Below are positions 44,802 to 55,064 of a stretch of 64,000 nt of DNA, piece by piece. A model generated the notes under the pieces. That model worked only from the letters and a program-made list of their open reading frames with translations, made no database searches and was not told where the DNA came from. Origin of the DNA: Pseudopyrenochaeta lycopersici (Eukaryota; Ascomycota; Dothideomycetes; Pleosporales; Pseudopyrenochaetaceae); NCBI GenBank assembly GCA_003313425.1, contig NHZP01000020.1, forward strand, positions 558,001 to 622,000, given 5' to 3'. Every line of letters begins with the position of its first letter. The first letter of the stretch is position 1. A program made the position numbers and the translations under genes.

Positions 44802-46301
44802 ATTGGACGGCGGGCTTGGTGAAAGACAGAGAGCGAAGGCAGAAGCTTGACGATATCCTGCTTGTGGCGGATGAAAGGTATTATACCAGGTAGGGTTGAT
44901 TACTAGAACAAGATGTAACAGCGAAACATTCGTTTCGAAACCGGATGCGTGGGGCACCTTCCCACTGCAGCGGAGCTTTTTAATCTATTCCATTGCCTAG
45001 ACGCCAAAAACCAACATTTCGTCATTTCCGTCTGCGTCGCCAAGGGGCAACCGAGCCGTCACGGGTGAGATGGTGTTTTGGCGGAATTAACAATCTCTAG
45101 GCAAAGATGCTGCATCGGGCCGATCCCGTTCATGCTAAGCACTGCGAGTCCATGCGCCTGGAGTTGGGGTTCACGCTTATTGGCCCCGCTGAATTCTCCG
45201 CAGGAGTACCCTTTTATGAGGGAATACGCTTCTGTAAGGGCCTGGCAACCCTGGACCGCTCCACCGCGGCGATATGTTCCGATTTGGCGGTTGCAGAAGA
45301 TTCATTGGTGGACGTGCTTGGATACTCGTGATTGCTGTATTTTACCACCGATGCAAGGCCGAAACGTCGAAGGTTTTTTCCTGCATCGACGTTTGTGGCA
45401 GGGATATTGCAGCAAACATCCCAGGGCGGCGAAAATTTGAAAACGTGGTAGTGGGCAGCCGCTTGCACTGAGTAATTTAGCCAGGGTTGCGACAGGAGCA
45501 CGATGCGATGCGTGGAGCGCACGTCATACCTAGATTCTACCGATTTCTTTGGTACAAGTGGAGCCGTTCATCTGTGCTATGCCTTGAAACTCCAAAAAAT
45601 CTTCTCAAAACGCCTTTCTAATCAGTAAATGGATTCCAAAACATCGTGATCTAATTAGAGAGATACGGAGCACGTTCTAGTTCTAGAATACAGCGCCGTT
45701 CTATGCCATTCCCCCGACCACTGCCCTCAATGAATCTCATTGCATGTAATTGCCGCCATCAGCGCCCTCACCGTCATCAACGCACATACCTTATAGTTCT
45801 ACATCGGGATATGGACGTATTCCAAGGTATATTTTCTCCGACCTGACTCTCTCTTGGCGGTTCGCTCTCTCCCAAGCTAGCAGCTAGTTAGAAACGTGGT
45901 TATGGAGTTGAGTAACCGGGAGGTCCGGCTGTGGAGGAACGCGTCATCGCCACATGGACACAAGAGACTTGTTGCTCCTAGATTTGTACCGAGACCTTGG
46001 CTCTGAAAGGAGGCTGTGTGAGAAGCCTGCGATGGAGCAAGGCGATCGGCCCAAACGCCGGGTTGCTGCGCCTTGAGAACATTTAAGTCGTCGCCGCAAG
46101 TAAGCTCGCGTGGCGCATTTCTAGGCCCGAAATCTGAATTGGACTTCTTCGGATTCAGAGTGCTTCAACACTAAATGAACCTGAGTATGCTTAACCCCAT
46201 TCGAATCGCGAGAGGATGACACACCGTGTTCGCGGGGTCATGATTCTCCATCCCCGCCTTGGCCTTTCTCCTTCCCCATCACATCACAACGAGCTCGTGC
46301 A
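44802..46301. other. Divergent intergenic region, 1.5 kb
   Basis: Upstream of the hydroxy-acid oxidase (minus) and nitrilase (plus). ORFs at 45078-45522 on both strands overlap and look random. No element recognised. Confidence 0.5.
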
Positions 46302-47375
46302 ATGGCAAATATCGTACGAGTAGCAGCATGCCATGCGTCGCCTGTCTTTCTCAATGCGCGTCGAACGACCGAGAAGGCCGTTGACCTGATCAAGCAAGCA
46401 GCTTCCCACCAAGCCAAACTCGTCGTCTTTCCAGAAACATACATTTCCGCCTTCCCCATATGGAGTGCTGTACGGCCCCCAACTGAGAACCATGCATTAT
46501 TCCAGCGCATGGTGCAAGAGTCGATCTATGCCGACGGCGAAGAGATGGAAGATATTCGCGAGACGGCACGGTCGACAGGCACCCTAGTTAGCATCGGCTT
46601 CAGCGAGCGGTCGCGCTACAGCAATGGCTGCCTTTTCAACTCCAATATGATAATCAGTGCCGAGGGGGAGGTCATGGTGCATCACCGTAAGCTCGTACCT
46701 ACCTTCTTTGAGAAGTTGACATGGAGCCCTGGCGACGGTCATGGGTTGCGTATTGCTGATACCCGATTTGGACGGATTGGGAACCTGATATGCGGCGAGA
46801 ACACAAATGCGCTCGCGCGCTATTCCTTGATTGCACAGGCCGAGCAAGTGCACATCTCGACCTGGCCAGCAATCTGGCCGACAAGGACGCCGCGGTTAAA
46901 GAGTCAGCCGGAAGATGCTGCGGAAGACCCAATTAGCTTAAGCTCCAATGAAGCAGCCAACTACGATAATCTAGCCGCGAATCGGACACGCGCGGCAGCA
47001 CATTGCTTCGAAGCAAAGTGCTTCGGTATTGCATGCTCTGGCCATCTTGGAGACGATGCAGTAGAGACTGTCATCAAAGGGGCAAGTCAACCTGATATTG
47101 TAACTAGTACATTACGAGCTATGCCCCGAGCTGCGACATTTTTCTTAGATCCTACTGGTGCGCCACTTCCTGGCTTCACTTTCACAGACAAGCACGCAGA
47201 CAAAGAGCGTGTAGACTCTCTACAAAACAAAGAGGGTATACTTTACGCTGACATGAACCTCGACGATTGTATCGAGGGTAAACAATACCATGATGTTGTT
47301 GGAGGATATCAGCGACTTGATGTATTCGATCTCAAAGTAGATCGTTCCAGAAAGGAGCCAGTGCGCTTCACCTAG
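46302..47375 (+). CDS. Nitrilase (carbon-nitrogen hydrolase)
   Basis: A single exon of 357 aa. The catalytic triad of nitrilases is complete: Glu45 in VVFPETYISAFPIW, Lys130 in HHRKLVPTF and Cys164 in NLICGENTNALARYSL. The FPETY, CGENTNALAR and HISTWPAIWPTR blocks place it with the aliphatic nitrilase/cyanide hydratase branch rather than with amidases. It would hydrolyse an organic nitrile to acid and ammonia or hydrate it to the amide; the substrate is not visible. No signal peptide, so cytosolic. The start follows a CA-rich leader and is the only ATG before the conserved VRVAACHASPVF. Confidence 0.93.
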   Translation: MANIVRVAACHASPVFLNARRTTEKAVDLIKQAASHQAKLVVFPETYISAFPIWSAVRPPTENHALFQRMVQESIYADGEEMEDIRETARSTGTLVSIGFSERSRYSNGCLFNSNMIISAEGEVMVHHRKLVPTFFEKLTWSPGDGHGLRIADTRFGRIGNLICGENTNALARYSLIAQAEQVHISTWPAIWPTRTPRLKSQPEDAAEDPISLSSNEAANYDNLAANRTRAAAHCFEAKCFGIACSGHLGDDAVETVIKGASQPDIVTSTLRAMPRAATFFLDPTGAPLPGFTFTDKHADKERVDSLQNKEGILYADMNLDDCIEGKQYHDVVGGYQRLDVFDLKVDRSRKEPVRFT

Positions 47376-47466
47376 CCGCACAACCACATCAAATTAATCG
47401 GTATCTAGAAAATCCCAGAAACTTGCAGTGTTATTTGATTCAGGAAAATTGAGCGGCTTTGTCTCA

Positions 47467-48522
47467 TTACTTCGCTGTCAACCTCCTAGCATCTTTGTAC
47501 TGGAGGTAAGCCAAGAGAAGCAAGGCGAGATTGACAAGAAGCGTAATGAATCCAAGACCACCACCTATCCCAACTTGCAGTTTATTACTCAAAACCCACT
47601 CTGCCAGTTGTTAGCTCAGCATGATAATACTTAACTTCGCTTCTTACCATTGTCTGGATTCGTCGCATTGCTCCTTGGAGTTGAATTCGAATTAGTGTTA
47701 TTCGATCCTTGGGCTAATCCTATCAGCTGCATAACCCACTCTTTTGGAACATATCCTTCGCTTGTGCAGTACATTGCAAGCACGTTCTGCATTTTCTCAT
47801 ACTCTAAATTCGGCCGTGCTTCGGTGCTCAAGTACATTCCGCAATAGCTTTCTCCCGCGTCAAACGCCACGGCAAACGAGGCATCGAATTTTGGTGGCTT
47901 GCAAATACATTCCGCGTCTTTGCACTGCCGTTGCTCTGCTACGCCTCGGTACTTCTCCCAATTTTCCCATTCGTGCGCAGGACCGCAGTTGGCCTCGTCT
48001 CGAACGCCATTCTCGTTCAAACAGCCGTTCAGGGCAAACTTCGCGCAATTGGTCAAATTAGCGTAACCTTCAGCCATTATAAGAGTAACGTTTGTGCCTA
48101 GACGGTACATTATCAGTTCACGGCTGCGAGAATAACGCGATTATCAACAAGGACTGACCTTCCGTTTTGTTCGGACGGGAAGAACTCGCAGCATAGACAA
48201 GGCATATGTCTTGAAATGCCATCTCAGCAGCTTCAATGTTTTCTTCCACAGGACAAGCATTTTTAGCGCACTCCGTTACATTCGATAGACCGTACAGAAA
48301 GTTTAGACCCTTGGTATTTTCTGCACACACGCAACCGTAGGTTTGACAATAGGTGTTTCCTACAATGATTCGCTGGTTCACATCCCGCACGCAAGACCGA
48401 GCACAGGATGGGAGATTATGATAGATATCGAGCTGATCGACATCAGTCCACAGATCTGCGGTATCTTTGATGGCTGCCAGTGTTCCCTGTAGAAAGAAAG
48501 CGAACAAAAAGAAGGCAAACAT
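47467..48522 (-). CDS. CFEM-like cysteine-rich surface protein with C-terminal membrane helix
   Basis: Three exons (48522-48159, 48097-47648, 47600-47467) give 315 aa. A signal peptide (FAFFLFAFFLQGTLA) is followed by an eight-cysteine CFEM-like module: PSCARSC, then CQTYGCVC, then ECAKNAC and a last Cys 16 residues on. Two of its spacings are wider than the consensus. A second Cys-rich region (about 135-235) adds CAKFALNGC, QCKDAECIC and others. A Ser/Asn/Thr linker precedes one helix (GFITLLVNLALLLLAYL) and a basic tail. The last intron (47 nt; GTAAGA, GCTAAC branch) is essential: without it translation stops before the helix. CFEM proteins take part in haem uptake, adhesion or pathogenesis; the role here is unknown. 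Divergent from the gene at 49088. Confidence 0.75.
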
Positions 48523-48655
48523 GATGTAGAAAGGGCAGGAACTGCTCTGAGTGTCGTTGAAAACCGGCTGACCTAGTCTTAAGCATCGTTTGAGAAAGAG
48601 GCTCTTCGCGTTTAGAATTCACTGCCCCCGCCACAAACATGCAAAGCGTCTTGAC

Positions 48656-48963
48656 CAGCCTGAAAAATTTCGATTGAAATCAGGCTGAATATTTTTGCAC
48701 TGCCATAGCGAGGCAGTTTCGTGCCTTATCGTAATCGCAGGTGGTGTTCGAACGCCATGTTCGCTATAATCTACTGTCCAGCGAAAACCGGTGATGGAAC
48801 ACGAAACGCCACAGTTGAGCTGAATTCAAGGTTTGCGCGCCTTCGCTTGGCACGTTCTACGATTATGAGACTTTTGCTACGAATAATTGGTCGGGCATCC
48901 GAACCGATGGTCTTGCAAAAATATCCAGCCTGACCGCAGTCAAATACTCTGCTTTACAGGCTG
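48656..48963. mobile_element. MITE-like inverted-repeat element
   Basis: About 308 bp with related arms. The left arm starts CAGCCTGA and, 24 bp on, has TCAGGCTGAATATTTTTGCA (near 48680). The right arm, read inward on the other strand, starts CAGCCTGT and has TCAGGCTGGATATTTTTGCA, one mismatch in 20. Each arm also folds on itself (CAGCCTG with CAGGCTG). No transposase gene and no obvious target duplication. It lies between two divergent genes. Confidence 0.55.
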
Positions 48964-49087
48964 ATTTTGAGCGGCCCTGATAGTCTCATATGTAAGGGAA
49001 GATTGTCCTTTATTTTTATGACTCTTCAACTATCCCATCGAAGTTCGTAGTGTTTTTCAAACTCCAAAAGATTTGTGCGCGCCGACC

Positions 49088-49881
49088 ATGAGTTATTCAG
49101 CAGATTTAGTCACGCTCACGGTGTCTGGGGTCTTTTCAATATCACCCAATCGAACTATCTCCATCGACAGACCTACGATTGATCCGGCTAGTAAGTGCCA
49201 GACTCTGTCAAACAATTCCATCACACTCAGACTTTTTTCATAGGCATTCCTGTTCCAATCCAGACAGGATTTAGGCCAACCTCAACATCGACTGCAGGAC
49301 CATTTCTTATCTTCCCGCCTCCGAAGAGAGAGCTGGATAGCAAAATTCTCACTGCACTACTAGCAGGCTTGATACCACCCATCGTTTTCTGTATCTTGAT
49401 AATTATTTTGTTTCGATATCGTACTTTGCTCATCGCCAGAAGACATAACATTCCATTTTCATTCTTCAAAACATGGTCGAAGCTGCCGCCAGCACCTACT
49501 CCCAATAACCCATCGCCTTCTGATGCAGCAACGCCAAGTCCTGATACAAGATCATTTTTCTCATCGTTCATGCCATTCAGACCGGCATTGCTGCCTGGGG
49601 GCATCGTCCAACGAGTCAATAAAGAAGGGAAACTTGAGTACTACTGTCTAAATCACGACTGCCTTATCAACCCAAAAACATGGGAATGTAAGTATTAGAA
49701 AAGACACTTTTTGCTAGCCCCGTTACTGACTATTTCGGTACCAGGTTCAGTAAGCGGTGTCCGCATCCCACGCAAACTTCGGACGACAACAAAGCCCCAA
49801 ACTGGAACCTTACAAAACAATGCTGGTCCGTCTAACCCAAGTGGGTCTGGAGGCATGGACGATATACAAGCATTGCCGTGA
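49088..49881 (+). CDS. Single-pass membrane protein, unknown function
   Basis: Three exons (49088-49190, 49244-49687, 49745-49881) give 227 aa. The introns have GTAAGT donors with TAG and CAG acceptors, and all phases agree. There is no signal peptide. An N-terminal Ser/Thr-rich, probably external, region of about 70 residues is followed by a membrane helix (ALLAGLIPPIVFCILIIILF) flanked by RYRTLLIARRH on the presumed cytosolic side. The tail contains a Pro/Ser linker, FFSSFMPFRPALLPGG and a possible small Cys motif, YYCLNHDCLINPKTWEC. No domain recognised. It is divergently paired with the CFEM-like gene, with a MITE-like element between them. Confidence 0.6.
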
Positions 49882-50740
49882 CAAAGGTCCGAACAGATCG
49901 AAAGCAGGGCCGAATCTGGTGTGGGTATGCATCGGACGTGCCCGTCTGGGTATCCACACTCTCGGTCGATCATTGCCCCTGCCGGATATTGTACTCGCTG
50001 CACAAAATGCGGCTAATCTCAGTAGTCTAGTGTCGCGTATAACACAGCTTATCAAGCAATTCCTTTGAGCTTGCGCGAATGTCTTTTGAGATCCGTGGGT
50101 CGCGCGGCTATATTCCGCTCCTGAGGTTACTGGTCTGGATTCTTCAATGTGATGTGAATTTGTAATCATACTCTTGTTAAGTTTACCTCGCTCTTCATCA
50201 AAGGAATGCAGAATCTTAATTACTTCTTCTTTGCTGTGCTTCCTGTTACTAGTTAGTGCGAATAGCCGAATGTCATGGATTCGAGAGGAAGAAACGATAA
50301 TCAAAAGGATGCACCGGGCGTGCTCTGCTAATCGCAGAGGAGCAGTCATTGATTCCTACAGAGTGAATGTTATCGTAGCTTCTTAACTCACGCTGAGCGA
50401 CTTGACAGTCATTGAAGGAAAGATACATGCCGTTCTAATGTGCAAAATATAGCTGAACAAAATCTGCAAGCCGTACAATCAGTCAATGCTATCTCGCATA
50501 TTTGTTTACGGCTAGAACAATGGTAAAGGGCGCTTCATCACGTCATTTCGAATACAAAATTTTGCAGACAGATACACATCAATGCATGTTGAAGCGAGAG
50601 TCATCGAGAGAAAGATCTTCATGCCAATTTGAACACTATCGTAAGATTCCAAAACTCTCGAATCCACCCACAGCCATACCCTACTCTCCTCAATCCAAGA
50701 AATCTTCCCTAGAAACCCTTGTGCCCCTTTCTGTCTTGCC
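49882..50740. other. Intergenic region
   Basis: 3' flanks of the membrane-protein gene (plus) and the P1-like gene (minus). Short ORFs only. Confidence 0.5.
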
Positions 50741-51094
50741 TTAATCAAACAACAGACAAAATGCTTCGTCATCAGAGCCCGAGTCGATGTCAACACCGTC
50801 GTGCTCACCGTTACCGTCTTCCCCATCATCCTTGTCATTCTTGTCATCGGCCTGGCCGGTAACAGGAGTCTCACCACCGAATGCTGGCCCGGAAGCTGCG
50901 ACGGTAGTGACGATTTCCTTCAGGTTCTTGTCCTTGAGGGCGTTGGCGAAAAGAGTGGTCCAAATTGGCTCGATGTCTTCGATTCCTGCGGCTTGGAGGA
51001 GAGTTTGAAGTTTCTCAGGTGTAATGGCAATCGAGTCGTCTGCAAGTATCAAGGCAGCGTAAGCGACAGCTTGCTCAGCCTTGTTGGAAGACAT
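50741..51094 (-). CDS. Divergent 60S acidic ribosomal protein P1 paralogue
   Basis: A single exon of 117 aa. The N-terminal ~65 residues are a canonical P1 dimerisation domain: VAYAALILADDSIAITPEKL, LLQAAGIEDIEPIWTTLF, ALKDKNLKEIV. The Ala/Gly-rich hinge usual in P1 is replaced by a GETPVTGQ linker and a long Asp-rich stretch (DDKNDKDDGEDGNGEHDG). The C-terminus, GSDDEAFCLLFD, keeps the general plan of the stalk tip that contacts elongation factors, but differs from the near-universal SDEDMGFGLFD at several positions. In the normal gene P1 binds P0 on the ribosomal stalk. This copy may be an extra, specialised or decaying paralogue in accessory DNA. No intron was detected. Confidence 0.8.
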   Translation of the reverse strand: MSSNKAEQAVAYAALILADDSIAITPEKLQTLLQAAGIEDIEPIWTTLFANALKDKNLKEIVTTVAASGPAFGGETPVTGQADDKNDKDDGEDGNGEHDGVDIDSGSDDEAFCLLFD

Positions 51095-54000
51095 GGAGGT
51101 GATGTTCTGGTTGATGCGGTATAGAGGGAGAGTGATTTAACGTTCGAACCTGAACACGGCCAGTGGTGTCGCAATGTTTGATTTTGAGAGACCTTGGCCT
51201 TGCTGGCTACACCGTATAATCTTTTCAAACTCGATTTACCGGTCCACTCTGATGAATCGTACTCAAATAGTACTTTGTGGGGTACTTTGGAAAGCCTCGA
51301 ATGCGAAAGCCCTTTATACACCACGAACGCGCAACAGGATTTCCTGAATCACAAATCAGCCAGAATATATCGCAATGCCTCGTTGCAGACTCATATCGTG
51401 AGTCAGGAAAAGGGCGCTGTATTGCCTCATGAGAGTGGTGTGCCTTGTCGCAGTGTGAGTCACAAACATAGACGGCCCCATAATCCAACTTGAAGGCATC
51501 CAGAGCAAAAGCACAAGTTAGGCAACTTCATTAAGACGATCAAATCCAAGCATATTCTAGGAGAGCATGCGCCTTTGCAGTTTTGGAAGAGGTCAAGCAT
51601 AGGTATACCTGTCACGCTATATTCCAACTACAAATGTGGCAGGTGAGCCATGTAACCAAAAGAGCAAGTCGAGCAGCACATAGAATAGCATATATATGTC
51701 TATATTGATATTGAATATTAGAAAAACTTACCGTAAATTACCAATCCAGTGGAAGTTTACATTTATATCGTAGTTGTTTCACACCAGCCAACTGGGGCGC
51801 GCGATGCCCATCAGGCTTAACGTACTTTCGTGCTTCTGATGGACGGAACGATCTGAGTAAGCTTAGCATCATTCTTATCAGTCTAAAGGTCTCTATAACA
51901 TAAGTAGGTAGGCAAGGTCTCGTTCAACTTTGTCATGCGCCCATACGCCCCTTTCGCTCATCCAATTCATTGGTGTTCAGAATCATCATTTATTCAGCCA
52001 AATTGAGTGTAAAATGTGTCAAATATCTTAGGAAATGCTACACAAAGACGTAAATCTCCTTCTCTTCGAGCCAGTCATTCTTTTGGAAAGACAATAGTCT
52101 CAGTTCGGGGCGCTCACATATGGGAACCAAGATCATATTCCGAAGCCTTTAAATTTGCGTAATATATTCCAGATTTCAGGGAATTTTGTCTCCCTGTGAA
52201 ACAAGATAGACTCTTCACGTACAAGGTCAAGATCAAATAATCCTCACATACTTCAGCCAGTGCTCAAGCCTCAAAAGGGTGCGTTTGCAATAAGTTTATT
52301 TTCATGAGCAGGTATTTTTTCTTTCGTTGTTTGCTACGTCCACACTGTAAGACAAAGCGGTAAATACTATTTCGATTACTGTTGCAAAAAATGCCCGTTG
52401 AAGATCGTAATCGTGCACTTGATTTTCACCTACCGTGGCCGATTACCCCTCATTGCTGTACACAAGATACGGTAGATATTATTATCAAAGGCCAAAACCC
52501 GTAACTATAGCACCATCTTTCCAATCGTTTGAGAGGCTTCTCAACGTCCTCAATACTCAAAGTTTCCTAAACTCTGAAAATCTGACGAAGCTGAACCCTT
52601 GTGGCGTAGATTTGTCAAATGCCCAATTATTTTGCATAGAAGTAAAGTGTGGAACTTTTTAGAACAATCTCAGGTTTTAGAAACCAGTATTTAGCGATAC
52701 CTTGCATTAGCCTCGATGTCCGATATATGCCCTGGTTTTGTGCTTGTTCGTAATAGACTCGAGAAGTCACCTTGTAATATTGACTTCTATAAATAGGACC
52801 ACATTCATCACTTCCTTATTATTGATTAGACGAGTAACTGAGGCGTCGCAGGTGTAAAGGTTAGCGCTAAGCTCTTTATATAATATCCTAGGCTATCAAT
52901 AACTGTTCAGATGATGTACCTTTTGCAGGTTAGTTAGGTGGTGCAGCGGCCTAGGGCTATACCCTTACAGTAAGCAAGACCTAAATCGCAAAGCGATTGA
53001 ACTCTATAGTTAGGATCCGTTCAAGTATCTTAGGATCTAAATGCCTTAGTAGTAGACAAAAGTAAGTACCATAGGTGCGCTATTTTAAGGATAGTCTTGG
53101 TGCCTAAGGGTAGTAGGAAAGCTACGTATTACACTCTACAAGTTTCTCAAGATAAAACAAATTATATAATTGTAAATATTTTGAAAAGCTTCTTAATTAC
53201 CTTCTTTACAACTCCTTTTCTTTCATACTATTATGATCTATTTAGTGCTATACTAGTTTTACTAAATTATATCAAATAATGTATCATAATCTAATGTCTT
53301 AGTTTTTCTAACAGATTACTAATCTACTTATATCACTTATTCTTCTTCTAGTAGTAGGCTATCATCTTAGTAACTAGGCTCTCTTGCTCTAGTCGGGTTC
53401 TGTGATGCTTTGCAATTTGTGATGTGTTGCTCTGGGTCGTAGTATCTATCAGCAACTTTGACAATCGGAGAGTTGAAGTTGTTTCACTTATATTTTCAAC
53501 AAGTGACAGGTATCTTTGTCAGGCATGCTCGCCAAATCTGATAATGGGATGAGGATTCGTACTATCTCAGCACTATAATGACCGCTAATATGCAGTTATA
53601 TCTGTGTAGGGATGGAAGTCGCGACAATAAATCAGTGAAGGACGGAAATCAGCGCAGAACAAGTTTAGAGACAATTGGTGGGTGTTAGAAGGCCGCAATT
53701 CATGAAAAACTACTTTCGCCACCCGTAGGCAATCCAATCTTTTCATTCAGCATTGTGATGGCATAAGTTTCTGTGCTTCATTCTGGCTCGGAATTAGCTA
53801 TGCAGGAAAAGAATATTTAGGGTGCTGAGCACAATACGGGCCTCAGTCGTTTATGTGCTGTACCAAACTAGCATAGCTCACCAAAATTTAGCCAAACAAA
53901 TACCGCAGTCTGACTAATAGGATCTCTTGCCGCGGCCACGATTGTCCAAGGCTTGGAAATTCTCTCTGCTGTCAACTGCTAGCGTAGGATCAAATGTGAG

Positions 54001-55064
54001 GCTAGCGTAGTTGGCTAGTAATAGTCTGGAGCCTTACCATCTGAAATCTTCTCTTTATCAACTTCCATAGGTAATTCATTCAAATTCAAGATGGTTTTGG
54101 AGCTCGCGAACGGAAGGTAGTGCCCTTGCCTTGCAGGACTCGGAGGCACTGTCAGTGCGCGAGGAGTGATATTCACACCTAATTATTGTAGCACTGAGGT
54201 TGTACACACTAGGGATCTAGTGTAACTTGCGCACAGGGCGCACTTGCCGTAGTTATTTACGAGATATAACAAGGGCAAGCTCAATCCTTGGGTTGCGCCA
54301 AAGTCTGGCCGACGCCTGAGCCAGAACAATCCTTACACTGACAGCAATGATGCATACCCCTTTTTGAGGTCGCGCGGTAGCCGAAAAAATCCTTTGCTGC
54401 TGATTGGGTTTTGGAAATGCGTCTATGCATGGCTGCGGCGTGGGCTTTGCAAGGCATTTCCCCAAGCGATAGGCACCAATCATTTTTAGTTGGTGTGGAG
54501 CTGTTTCGAAAGTTCATTGCGTCTTTAAGGCGATTGAAGGACTTCCTGTACGACAATGAACTTCTGTGTTGGTCGCATTGAGGGGCCTCCAATAACCACC
54601 TTGCGAACCCTGCTTTAAGTGGCGTAAAGTGTTGAGATATGATGGGACAAGGATTCAAGACAGCAAAGCTGCTGCTTCCACCAAATCTGGAGCTTCTTGA
54701 CGTGGCGGGCTGTTAATTAAAACCGCGTAACGTTGCTCTGAGAGGTGTCAATAAGTTAGTGCCCTTTCGTTTAGTCGCTCAAAATTTTAACAAACAAGGT
54801 AAAACAGCACTCTAACCGAAGAAGATTCTGGTGGCCAATGCATAGGTCTAATCAATATTATGAGTCCGAATTTCAACCTTCCTGGCGTGCCGTGTCACGT
54901 AGAGTCGTAGTGCTCAGAGAGTAGGAAGAAGAAAAATGAAATTACATGGTGTACCTATCTTGCAAATCTCATTAATTAGGTATGTATCTACTTGATCAAT
55001 GAGAAAGTTTTCAATGAACAGCCTTGGCCTCCTAGTGAGCGATTAGCCCTCCCAAAATAATGAT
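51095..55064. other. Gene-poor AT-rich region, 4 kb
   Basis: No gene can be supported. The part at about 52740-53400 is the most AT-rich and repeat-like, with a TATAAATAGG element near 52790 and many TAG/TTA-rich words. This is consistent with an old transposon, possibly a retroelement LTR, degraded by RIP-like C-to-T change. ORFs at 54253-54658 (minus) have no recognisable content. Confidence 0.5.

Noticed and set aside
52925..53010. tRNA-like stretch with a possible B box (GCGATTGAACTC)
   Set aside because: No cloverleaf can be folded convincingly and the acceptor stem is absent. At most a decayed tRNA-derived repeat.
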